Below are positions 26,784 to 33,900 of a stretch of DNA of 64,000 nucleotides, piece by piece. Position 1 is the stretch's first letter, and each line of letters begins with the position of its first letter. Made by a program: the position numbers and the translations under genes. The notes below the pieces were generated by a model that saw only the letters and a list, made by a program, of their open reading frames with translations, did not search any database and was not told where the DNA came from. Location: the NCBI RefSeq assembly GCF_900113225.1, contig NZ_FOZE01000002.1:1984001-2048000 (forward strand), given 5' to 3'. The stretch comes from Mitsuaria sp. PDC51 (GTDB lineage: Bacteria; Pseudomonadota; Gammaproteobacteria; Burkholderiales; Burkholderiaceae_C).

Positions 26784-27536
26784 ATGCAGACCGCACGCTC
26801 CCACGCCCCGCACACGAAGCACCTTTTCCTCACGACCGTCCTCTGCGCCGTTCTGGCCGCCTGCGGCGGCGGCGATGACGAAGCCTCTCCCGCCACGCCG
26901 CCGGTGCCGGACGCCCCGGTCGCACCGGCCGGACCGACCTTGGCCGCTTGCTTCAACCTGACGCCCGGCACGGCGTACACCATGACCGACCCCGATGGGG
27001 GAAGCACCTCCGGCAAGGTCCTCGTCGTGAACGAGAGCTTCGATGGGGCCGCCCGCAATGGCAGCGTGGAATTCGCTGGCGCCACCGACATCCGGAGCGC
27101 CGCGAGCTATTGGTCAGCGGAGACCAACGGCATTCGCTTCTGGGGCCTCGTCGAGTACGACGAGTCCGGCACGGCGCAGGCCAGGACCGTCCATTCCGCG
27201 GCCTTCCTGCTGCCGCTGACCTTGCAGGCCGGCCAATCGACGGTCCTGAAGTACACCGACACGGTGCAGCAGCTGACTGGCCCGCAGGCCGGGCAGACCG
27301 ACACCGAAGCGCTGGAGGAAACCTGGACTTTCGAGGGCTTTGAAACCCTGACGCTGGCCGGCAAGACCTTCGCCGACACCTGCCGGATCAAGACCCAGGC
27401 CGCCGCGGCCGGCGAGGACGGTCCGTCGACCTTGTGGTTCGCGAAGGGCTTCGGCGTGATCCGCGTGCGGCACACCAACAGCGCCGGCCAGGTCGTCGAG
27501 GAATCGTCGCTGAACGCTGTTACCGCGCAGCCCTGA
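26784..27536 (+). CDS. Predicted lipoprotein of unknown function
   Basis: A 250-residue protein with a lipoprotein signal: basic start, hydrophobic stretch and lipobox LAAC, followed by GGGDDE and a Pro/Ala-rich linker. The rest is beta-rich with no motif I recognise. Two cysteines remain in the mature part (ACFNLT and DTCRIK). It is probably anchored in the outer or inner membrane. The ribosome-binding site is weak. A 12-bp perfect stem follows the stop. Confidence 0.65.
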   Translation: MQTARSHAPHTKHLFLTTVLCAVLAACGGGDDEASPATPPVPDAPVAPAGPTLAACFNLTPGTAYTMTDPDGGSTSGKVLVVNESFDGAARNGSVEFAGATDIRSAASYWSAETNGIRFWGLVEYDESGTAQARTVHSAAFLLPLTLQAGQSTVLKYTDTVQQLTGPQAGQTDTEALEETWTFEGFETLTLAGKTFADTCRIKTQAAAAGEDGPSTLWFAKGFGVIRVRHTNSAGQVVEESSLNAVTAQP

Positions 27537-27554
27537 GCGCGGCGTCGTGATGGC

Positions 27555-27593
27555 GGCACCTGAGGCGAATGGGCAGTCCAGGCCTCAGGTGCC
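27555..27593 (+). terminator. Long perfect stem-loop after the lipoprotein gene
   Basis: GGCACCTGAGGC (27555-27566) and GCCTCAGGTGCC (27582-27593) form a perfect 12-bp stem around a 15-base loop. There is no T-run, so it may be an mRNA-stabilising hairpin or a factor-dependent terminator rather than an intrinsic one. Confidence 0.45.
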
Positions 27594-27816
27594 ATGCCGC
27601 GGGCGCCGCTGGTGGCGAGCCTGACTTGGCCTGCAGCGATTGCGTCTTCACGCGCGCTTGATCCTTCGTCGACCCGGGCTTCATCACTTCGGACTTCTTT
27701 ACCCATTCGCGACCGTATCCACCGGCATTCCTGTCCGCTGGTTCGCGGGAGGGGACGTTGACTGGCCGTGGGGCCATCGGCCTCTCTTCTCAACGAATCG
27801 GAATGGAAGGATCGAT

Positions 27817-28407
27817 ATGAAGCTCAATGCTCGACTGCTGGCCGTCTCGGCGCTGATCGCGGTGTGCAGCGCCAGCTTCGCGCAGTCCACGGCCACGACC
27901 GTGCAGCGCGACGTCAATCAACAGCGCCGCATCGAAGACGGATTGAAGAGCGGCGAGTTGACTGTGCAGGAAGCCGGCAAGCTCGAACGCGAGGAAGGCC
28001 GCATCGACAAGCTGCAATCGCGGGAGTTGAAGGATGGGCATCTGTCGGACGCGGAGCGCGCTCGCCTGCGAGCCGCGCAGAACCGGGCCAGCGCCGACAT
28101 CACCCGGCTCGAGAGCAATGGCCAGGTGGCTTCTCCCAATTCCCGATCGGCCAAGCGCATGGAGGCCGACGTGCAGCACAACATCAACCAGCAGCGCCGC
28201 ATCGAGTCGGGACTGCAGGACGGCTCACTGTCTCGCCGGGAGGTGGGGCAGCTCGAGCGCGGACAAGCGGAAGTCAGTCACAAGGAAGCGGTCGCGGCGC
28301 ACAACGGGCACATCGCGCGCGGCGAGCAGATCGCGGTGAATCGGGCGGAGAAGCATCAGAGCGCTCGGATTCATCGTGAGCGGACGGAGGCGGGTGGCGC
28401 GAACTGA
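27817..28407 (+). CDS. Secreted protein with two internal repeats, unknown function
   Basis: A 196-residue protein with a clean signal peptide cleaved near ASFAQ. The mature chain is charged and helical and contains two related halves: VNQQRRIEDGLKSGELTVQE near residue 32 and INQQRRIESGLQDGSLSRRE near 125. The start has GGAAGGA upstream of ATG 27817. I do not recognise a functional family. The repeated G-x-L-(S/T)-x-x-E pattern suggests a structural or chaperone-like periplasmic protein, which is a guess. It is the last gene with typical host base composition before the AT-rich island. Confidence 0.7.
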   Translation: MKLNARLLAVSALIAVCSASFAQSTATTVQRDVNQQRRIEDGLKSGELTVQEAGKLEREEGRIDKLQSRELKDGHLSDAERARLRAAQNRASADITRLESNGQVASPNSRSAKRMEADVQHNINQQRRIESGLQDGSLSRREVGQLERGQAEVSHKEAVAAHNGHIARGEQIAVNRAEKHQSARIHRERTEAGGAN

Positions 28408-28998
28408 GCCGGGAGGCTTGGGAGACCCGCTCGAGCATCTTGGCGCGCGAACGGTGCGCGTGGGCCGGAACCGCCTGGGTTGCGCACTGTTGGGGTGCGC
28501 ACGCGGTTGGCATCGAGCCCTTGGCTCGGAAGCGCAGCAAGAAACCGGGCAAGAAAGCAATCGTCCGCAGCACAGGGCGAGGTGGGCCAGCGCTTTGCAG
28601 ACACGCCGTGGGCGTGAGGAAAGAAGCGCTACCACGGCTCGTGAATGTCCGGGCTCTACAGCAAGCGCGCTGAACGGTCCACAACTTCAGCGAAAGACAA
28701 AAGGGCTTTTTGACGGATCCGTCTTTTCGCCTAGTTTCTCCTCCTTCTGGGGGGAATTTGAACCTGTCCCTCCTCTCTTAGACTTTTTTGCGTGGAAAGA
28801 AAAAGGACTAACAAGGCACATGCGCAAGGGAGGCTGGGTTCATACCTGCGGAAAACAAGCGGAACTGGCAACTGGCATGAATTTGGATGCACTAGCCGGT
28901 GTTGGCCTTGAAGGGAAAGAGATTCTGAGCGAGGTTGTTTCTCGCGAAGATTCGGACGGATCGACCGCTTTCGATCTATTTCTTTGGAGGAAACTATT
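28408..28998. other. Transition into the AT-rich island; no convincing gene
   Basis: About 590 bp. Base composition changes visibly near 28690. A long imperfect hairpin occurs there (GCGAAAGAC at 28690-28698 against GTCTTTTCGC at 28721-28730) with the palindrome GACGGATCCGTC at 28712-28723 inside. An open frame runs through on the plus strand but has no ribosome-binding site or family resemblance. The last bases carry GGAGG for the peptide gene at 28999. The promoter of the peptide gene should lie here. Confidence 0.45.
28478..28488 (+). repeat. Left copy of an 11-bp direct repeat flanking the island
   Basis: GGTTGCGCACT, repeated at 32348-32358 just past the last island gene. This copy also forms part of a local stem (TGCGCAC/GTGCGCA at 28481-28501). 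The repeat is short and could be chance. Confidence 0.3.
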
Positions 28999-29175
28999 GT
29001 GCGACTTATCGAAGCGACCGAATTTGATGCAATTTCCGGCGGTGAAGTCGGTGCAACCGGCATGGGCGACAATTATCACTACACCGGCGAAATTGTCAGC
29101 CGCGACGACGTGATTCGATGCCTCGGGGCTAACGGTAGCAATTGGATCGAAGCCCATTGGATTTGCCTTTTCTGA
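28999..29175 (+). CDS. Candidate double-glycine precursor peptide (class II microcin-like)
   Basis: A 58-residue peptide starting at GTG 28999, with GGAGG 8 bases upstream. The first 15 residues, MRLIEATEFDAISGG, have the length and pattern of the double-glycine leaders of class II microcins (compare microcin V, MRTLTLNELDSVSGG, from memory). Cleavage after GG would release 43 residues: a Gly-rich start (EVGATGMGDNYHYTGE), Cys at core positions 26 and 41, two Trp near the end and a C-terminal CLF. The core has no lysine and lacks the Ser-rich tail of siderophore microcins. A hairpin follows the stop, then genes for a CPBP protease, a SelO-like protein and an HlyC-like acyltransferase. Function is inferred; no database match was possible. 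Confidence 0.65.
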   Translation: MRLIEATEFDAISGGEVGATGMGDNYHYTGEIVSRDDVIRCLGANGSNWIEAHWICLF

Positions 29176-29202
29176 ATGACGGCTTAATACAAGTTGCCAT
29201 TC

Positions 29203-29228
29203 ATATGGCCGCCGTAGTGCGGCCATAT
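29203..29228 (+). terminator. Perfect 10-bp hairpin after the peptide gene (attenuator candidate)
   Basis: ATATGGCCGC, loop CGTAGT, GCGGCCATAT, then TTTACTGTTGG. It starts 28 bases after the peptide stop. The tail is T-rich only at first, so it may reduce rather than abolish readthrough into the downstream protease gene, a common way to make more precursor peptide than modifying enzyme. Confidence 0.6.
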
Positions 29229-29387
29229 TTACTGTTGGTTGGAAGTTTGGACGCGTCCAGCGAAGTCATGCGCATGATCGCTGCCCAATGTCTGGGACGG
29301 CGAGAGTTCCGGCTCCGGCCTTTCCCGGAGATTGGCTCTTGGCGACCATTGGATATGAGCGACCTACTATTCATGATTTCGCCATGA
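29205..29387 (+). CDS. Doubtful 60-residue open frame coupled to the CPBP gene
   Basis: The frame from ATG 29205 ends with a TGA that overlaps the CPBP start as ATGA (29384-29387), which is why it is listed. Against it: the ATG lies inside the hairpin stem, there is no ribosome-binding site and the sequence resembles nothing. It could be a leader frame that couples translation, or chance. Confidence 0.2.
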   Translation: MAAVVRPYLLLVGSLDASSEVMRMIAAQCLGRREFRLRPFPEIGSWRPLDMSDLLFMISP

Positions 29388-30223
29388 AAAGAATAGCTGC
29401 CAGTGCATTGAGGGTCGCCGCATGCATCCTTGTCTTTTTTGCTGCGGTCACTTTCGTCGTTGGGTGCTCTCACGTCATTTCGGACGCTTCCATGAGGATG
29501 GTTGGGCCTGCGAAGGGGAGCTACCTATTTAAGACTTCTCTCTTTTTAGGCGTGCAGTTCGCTGTCTCTGGCGCAATCTACCTCGCATATAAAAGCGCCC
29601 CGCCTCTTATATCAAAGTCGAGCACGGAGGCCCTCTTCTTTTCGCGAGGAGTCAGCCTATCGGGATTCATGCATGCAATTGTTCCTGTAATAGCAATCCC
29701 CGTCATTTCAATCGTGCTCGCCTGGGCCTCTCGGAAAGACGTCGCGATCAACGGCATCATGCGCTGGGAGCTTCTTCCCATATCTGCGGCAATAGTGATT
29801 GTCGCCGCCGCGATAGAGGAGTTTTTGTTCAGGGGCATGCTGCTGAGAATGCTGTTGCAGTACTCGAATTCGCCGGCGCTGGTCTGTCTTATTTCTCAGT
29901 CCGCCGTGTTTGCACTGTTTCATGGAGAAGCGGCAAGGGCGTCGTGGTTGAACTTCTTCGGATTCTTCTGCGTGGGGTTGTTGTTGGGGCTGGTCTATCA
30001 GGCAAGCAAGGTATTGTGGGCTCCTGTTTTAGTTCACTCGTGGTCAAACATCTGGTCCGGCCTGCTGACCGGCGGCAGCGATTCATGGTTCGCCGGGCTC
30101 CTATTCAATGAAGCAATTGACTATTTCACAGCGGTGAAGCGGTTTGCGGTAGTCGCGACGGTTCTACTCCTGCTGCGATCCCTCCAGGATCGGAAAGGCT
30201 TGGCGGGGCGCAAGCTGACATAA
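29384..30223 (+). CDS. CPBP (CAAX/Abi-type) intramembrane metalloprotease
   Basis: A 279-residue membrane protein with about eight helices. The three family motifs are complete: E145-E146-x-x-x-R150 in EEFLFRG, H180 in FALFHG, and H218-x-x-x-N222 in HSWSN. Bacterial members act as proteases or as self-immunity proteins in bacteriocin loci, so here it may mature the double-glycine peptide or protect the producer. The start is uncertain: ATG 29384 is used, and in-frame ATG 29288 would add 32 residues. Base composition is lower in GC than the flanking chromosome. The gene sits 208 bp after the peptide gene. Confidence 0.85.
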   Translation: MKRIAASALRVAACILVFFAAVTFVVGCSHVISDASMRMVGPAKGSYLFKTSLFLGVQFAVSGAIYLAYKSAPPLISKSSTEALFFSRGVSLSGFMHAIVPVIAIPVISIVLAWASRKDVAINGIMRWELLPISAAIVIVAAAIEEFLFRGMLLRMLLQYSNSPALVCLISQSAVFALFHGEAARASWLNFFGFFCVGLLLGLVYQASKVLWAPVLVHSWSNIWSGLLTGGSDSWFAGLLFNEAIDYFTAVKRFAVVATVLLLLRSLQDRKGLAGRKLT

Positions 30224-30282
30224 AGTGAAACCCTAGCGTCCCCAACTTTTCAGTTGAATCGCCTCACAAGCAGAATGAGTTC

Positions 30283-31806
30283 ATGACGGTTGTTCTTGGA
30301 AATTCGCCTCTCTCCGTCGCCGTGAAGCTGGAGCGGTGTGCACGACCAACGGTGCATTGGACGTGGAGCGGAAATCATTTTACGGAACTTGAGCTGAAAG
30401 ACTATTGCTGTGTCATTCCGGAGTTCCCAGACGCTGCGCATAGAACTGACGCAGTTTCGCTGTTTTCCGATCGATACGGTGGCGAAGGCATCGGATTCTG
30501 CGGAGGAAGCGCCCGCTGCGCTACGAGTTCGGACGTCCAAATTAAGGGCGTTGGGTTGACCCCGCTATACGGTGCAAGGCCGGGTAGCGAACCAGAGATA
30601 TTGCATTCGGGCGGCACCATCGATCTTCTGGATGCGGGTCACGAGGCCATAATGAGTTCAATATGTGGCGAGGTGCTTCCCTACGGCGCCGTGCCGACGC
30701 TGGCACTAATGTCCACCGGAACATTCGCCAGAGCCGCTTTTGCAAAATCTGGAAGTCCGCCATCAGTACCTCGCGTCATCCTGTTGCGCCGTTTCGCCTG
30801 GCGTCCTGCGCACTTCCTGCGAAACATACATTTTCGCCCTCATCCGGAATTTGGAATCTCGAACGATAGCGCTCGAGTTCGATTTGCTGCGCAAAAGCTC
30901 CCGGAAATTTTTGAACGCGAACTCGGCGTGGAGCGGACCAAGATCAATGAAGGACTGCTTGCCATCGCCGCACGCTTTGCCAAGCAGCTTGCCGCAGCAC
31001 ACGCGAAGCGCATATTCCATGGAGGGCTGAGTGCATCAAACATCGCGCTGGACGGCCGCTTCCTTGACTTTGGCACATGCACGGCTGTACCGGCTTATCG
31101 GCGCCGCATCGGGGCGCCAAAGCCCGGCGGGGCTGATATTTGGAATCAGGGCGAATATATTGAAAGAATTCTCTTGAGCATGCGCCAGCAGTTGGAGCGC
31201 TATCTTCCCCGGCCATCAGACTACAAGATTGTTCCGACACTGGAACTCTTGCAGGAATTCCGCTGTCACCATGATGCTTGCTTGGCTATAGAGTTCTCAA
31301 AGCTGTCCGGGATTCCGGAGGATGCACTTCTATTGATGCCGAGGAGGCTGCTTGATGATGCGTACCGGTGTATGCGGGAAATTGCATTGAGAGGTAGTCG
31401 ACGATATATATTGAAAGAAGGGTTTGATACCGTCAATACGTCGGCAGCTCCGCTTCAATCGATAGGCTGGCACGATCTCAACGAAGCATTGCGCGCGTAT
31501 GCAGGGAGGGAGCTGGGCGGATCGACAACTTTAAGGGAAAGTTTGGGCGATCCTGTTCTGGCCCATACCTTGTCACGTTGTCTGGATGCCCTGTATTTCG
31601 CCTACCGAGGGCAGCAACCTGCTGAATATATGCGGAGTCTACGCACTCCCGCACTTCAACGGTGTCTGAGATTGAACGGGCCCCTCAGCTTTCTTGTGCG
31701 CGAGTCAATCTACGATGGGTTGCGAAATTTCGAGAAAGATCTTTCCGGGGTCGGAGATTTTATAGATTCGATCATCAAAAACGCCGTTCATATCCTCTCT
31801 GACTAA
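30283..31806 (+). CDS. SelO-like kinase-fold protein (putative modifying enzyme)
   Basis: A 507-residue protein that follows the SelO (YdiU) layout. QIKGVGLTPLYG (Lys88) corresponds to the SelO KGAGxTPYSR region. LPYGAVPTLALMSTG matches the LGIPTTRAL stretch. The catalytic loop is H246-GGLSAS-N253, against HGVMNTDN in SelO, with metal-binding D262 in FLDFG. The SelO general-base Asp is replaced by Ser252. SelO proteins transfer AMP to hydroxyl side chains; activity here is uncertain. The gene lies 60 bp after the protease gene and 34 bp before an HlyC-like gene. A protein of similar size (MchC/MceJ) accompanies an HlyC-like partner in siderophore-microcin loci, so a peptide-modifying role is my inference. 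Confidence 0.65.
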   Translation: MTVVLGNSPLSVAVKLERCARPTVHWTWSGNHFTELELKDYCCVIPEFPDAAHRTDAVSLFSDRYGGEGIGFCGGSARCATSSDVQIKGVGLTPLYGARPGSEPEILHSGGTIDLLDAGHEAIMSSICGEVLPYGAVPTLALMSTGTFARAAFAKSGSPPSVPRVILLRRFAWRPAHFLRNIHFRPHPEFGISNDSARVRFAAQKLPEIFERELGVERTKINEGLLAIAARFAKQLAAAHAKRIFHGGLSASNIALDGRFLDFGTCTAVPAYRRRIGAPKPGGADIWNQGEYIERILLSMRQQLERYLPRPSDYKIVPTLELLQEFRCHHDACLAIEFSKLSGIPEDALLLMPRRLLDDAYRCMREIALRGSRRYILKEGFDTVNTSAAPLQSIGWHDLNEALRAYAGRELGGSTTLRESLGDPVLAHTLSRCLDALYFAYRGQQPAEYMRSLRTPALQRCLRLNGPLSFLVRESIYDGLRNFEKDLSGVGDFIDSIIKNAVHILSD

Positions 31807-31840
31807 CATCATTGGTCCTGTCAAGCTCTTTCCAGATGAA

Positions 31841-32347
31841 ATGTACTACGACGTAGCGGGCGTGAAAGGCGAGGCCGATGTCAATCATCGACGCGCCAAT
31901 GAAGATATAGGTGCCATGGTGCGGTTCGCTGGTGCTCGACCCAGCCATGGTGGAACGTCTTTGGCGCGTTTTTCGCATGCGCTGTCGTTCGCGCATGGCC
32001 TGGGTCAGACGAAGGTGTTCTATAACGGGTTTGGGCAGTGCACGGGGTTTGTTGTGTGGGCCTTATTGGTTCCCGATGTGGAGCGTCGAGTTATAAGAAC
32101 CAAACGCTTGGAACTGCATGACTTCGAATGGAACGAAGGCGACAGTCTTTGGATCATCGATTTTTTGACCAGGCCCGGCTCTCTTAGGCCGGCTCTGGAA
32201 TACATGCGGGACGAACTCTTTAAGGATTACAGGACAGTGAGCTATGGCCGGAATCGGAACGGTGAACTGGTCTTCAAAAGAGCCGGCCGTGACAGCAAAT
32301 CGGCTTTCTGGTCTTCAGCCGGCGATCCCAGCAGGGAGGGGACTTGA
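31841..32347 (+). CDS. HlyC/RtxC-family acyltransferase
   Basis: A 168-residue protein matching toxin-activating acyltransferases. GFGQCTGFVVWALL corresponds to the G-x-P-x-x-Y-x-x-WA region, and WNEGDSLWIIDFLTRPG to the DWxSGDxxWxIDxxAPxG region. The proposed catalytic pair is H36 (ARPSH) and D107 (IIDF), spaced as in HlyC. Classical members acylate lysines of RTX toxins, yet no RTX toxin is present here. In microcin H47/E492 loci a homologue (MchD/MceI) helps attach the siderophore to the peptide. The frame is open upstream back into the previous gene, so a non-ATG start near 31808 is possible. Confidence 0.8.
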   Translation: MYYDVAGVKGEADVNHRRANEDIGAMVRFAGARPSHGGTSLARFSHALSFAHGLGQTKVFYNGFGQCTGFVVWALLVPDVERRVIRTKRLELHDFEWNEGDSLWIIDFLTRPGSLRPALEYMRDELFKDYRTVSYGRNRNGELVFKRAGRDSKSAFWSSAGDPSREGT

Positions 32348-32358
32348 GGTTGCGCACT
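32348..32358 (+). repeat. Right copy of the 11-bp direct repeat flanking the island
   Basis: GGTTGCGCACT directly after the acyltransferase stop, matching 28478-28488. The next 240 bp up to the GntR gene hold a small palindrome, TACGCCG-C-CGGCGTA at 32463-32477, and a GC-rich hairpin near 32493-32517, but no gene. Confidence 0.3.
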
Positions 32359-32599
32359 CTTGTCCATCCGAGGCAAGCGAATATGGAACTAGTTTCGCCA
32401 GCGACGCTCGCCAACCGGTGACTTGCGCTACCTGCTCACCGTGCTTCGGCGGTAGTTGCCCGTACGCCGCCGGCGTAGCGGAGGAACGAATCCCCAGAAG
32501 GCGCCTATGAGCGCCGGGGCTCTCCCAGTTCCCCGCTTCATCCCCCCATTTCTGCAGTCTGTCGCCCCCCGCTGGGGGCGGGCCGGGGCCGGTTGATAT

Positions 32600-32623
32600 G
32601 GTGTGCTACATCAGCAACACACC
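32600..32623 (+). promoter_or_regulatory. GntR (YtrA-type) operator candidate
   Basis: GGTGTG (32600-32605), 12 bases, CACACC (32618-32623): a perfect 6-bp inverted repeat 21 bp upstream of the GntR start. YtrA-type regulators usually repress their own ABC-transporter operon through such sites. Confidence 0.5.
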
Positions 32624-32644
32624 GGCGCTCCGGCGCCTCGCGTC

Positions 32645-32995
32645 ATGCACAGCTGGAACGATCAAGCGCCGATCTATCAGCAGCTCGCCGACCGCCTCGC
32701 GTCGCAGCTGCTGGACGGCGATCCCCCCGAGGGCGAGGCGCTGCCATCCGTGCGCGCGCTCGCCAGCCAGTACCTCATCAATCCGCTGACCGTCAGCCGT
32801 GCGCTGCAGGCCCTCGTGGACGAGGGCCTGGTCGAGAGCCGCCGCGGCCTGGGCATGTACGTCCGCGACGGCGCCCGCGTCCGGTTGCTGCGCAGCGAGC
32901 GCGAGCAGTTCCTCCAGGAGGAATGGCCCCGCCTGCGGGAGAAACTTCGCCGCCTGGGCCTCCGCCCCCAGGACCTGAATTGGGAGGACGCATGA
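32645..32995 (+). CDS. YtrA-subfamily GntR regulator
   Basis: A 116-residue protein consisting of a winged helix (PIYQQLADRLASQLLDGD, LPSVRALASQYLINPLTVSR) plus a short dimerisation helix, with no effector domain. This size and the adjoining ABC transporter define the YtrA subfamily, which senses cell-envelope stress or antibiotics in other bacteria. Its TGA overlaps the ATG of the ATPase gene (ATGA), and an inverted repeat lies upstream. Confidence 0.88.
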   Translation: MHSWNDQAPIYQQLADRLASQLLDGDPPEGEALPSVRALASQYLINPLTVSRALQALVDEGLVESRRGLGMYVRDGARVRLLRSEREQFLQEEWPRLREKLRRLGLRPQDLNWEDA

Positions 32996-33873
32996 AGACG
33001 CTCATCGAGGCCAGCCACCTGAGCCTCCACTACGGCCGCAAGGCGGCCCTGCAGGACCTGACCTTCTCCATCCCCGCCGGCCGCGTCGTCGGCCTGCTCG
33101 GCCACAACGGCGCCGGCAAGACCACGCTGATGAAAACGCTGGTCGGCCTGAAGCAGCCCACCGGCCAGCTCCGCGTGCTGGGCCTGGACCCGCATGCGGA
33201 CCGCGCCCGGCTGCTGAGCTCGCTCTGCTACATCCCCGACGTCGCCGTCCTGCCCAGCTGGGCGCGGGTGTCGGAACTGATCCGCCTGATGGCCGGCCTG
33301 CAGCCGCGCTTCTCCACCGAGCGCGCCCGCCAGCTGCTGCGCCGCACCTCCGTCGGCGAGAACGACAAGGTCAAGCACCTGTCCAAGGGCATGGTTACCC
33401 AGCTGCACCTGGCGCTGGTCGCGGCCATCGACGCGAAGCTCATGATCCTGGACGAGCCCACGCTCGGCCTGGACGTGATGTCGCGCAAGAGCTTCTACGA
33501 GATGCTCATCGACGAGTGGTGCGACGGCGAGCGCTCCGTGCTGATCTCCACCCATCAGGTGGAGGAGGTCGAGTCGCTGCTGTCGGACGTGATCATGCTG
33601 GACGAGGGCCGGCTGGTGCTGGACATCTCGCTGGCGGAGATGGACGAGCGCTTCGTCGCGTTGTCGCACGATCCCGAAGCCGCCGAGGCCGTCGCGGCCA
33701 ACCACCCGCTGCTGCGCTACCGCGTGCAGGGCCGGCCGGCCGCGCTGTTCGACGGCGTCGCGCCGGACACGGTCGCCCATCTGGGGCAGCGCGTGCGCCC
33801 CAGCCTCGTGGACCTGTTCATGGCCCTGACCCGCAAGCCCGAGATCCAGGCGCGCACGCCGGAATCGGCCTGA
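32992..33873 (+). CDS. ABC transporter ATP-binding protein (YtrB-like)
   Basis: A 293-residue ATPase with Walker A GHNGAGKTT (37-45), signature LSKGM in place of LSGGQ, Walker B LMILDEPTLGLD and the switch His in STHQVEEVE. It lacks a peptidase domain. It works with the membrane subunit encoded 27 bp downstream, probably to export or remove a compound from the membrane. It is translationally coupled to the GntR gene. Confidence 0.9.
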   Translation: MKTLIEASHLSLHYGRKAALQDLTFSIPAGRVVGLLGHNGAGKTTLMKTLVGLKQPTGQLRVLGLDPHADRARLLSSLCYIPDVAVLPSWARVSELIRLMAGLQPRFSTERARQLLRRTSVGENDKVKHLSKGMVTQLHLALVAAIDAKLMILDEPTLGLDVMSRKSFYEMLIDEWCDGERSVLISTHQVEEVESLLSDVIMLDEGRLVLDISLAEMDERFVALSHDPEAAEAVAANHPLLRYRVQGRPAALFDGVAPDTVAHLGQRVRPSLVDLFMALTRKPEIQARTPESA

Positions 33874-33900
33874 CCCGCGACCCCTCCTCAAGGACATCCC

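Noticed and set aside
28376-29113. A 245-codon plus-strand frame running across the island boundary
   Set aside because: No ribosome-binding site, no family resemblance and it overlaps the well-supported peptide gene in another frame.
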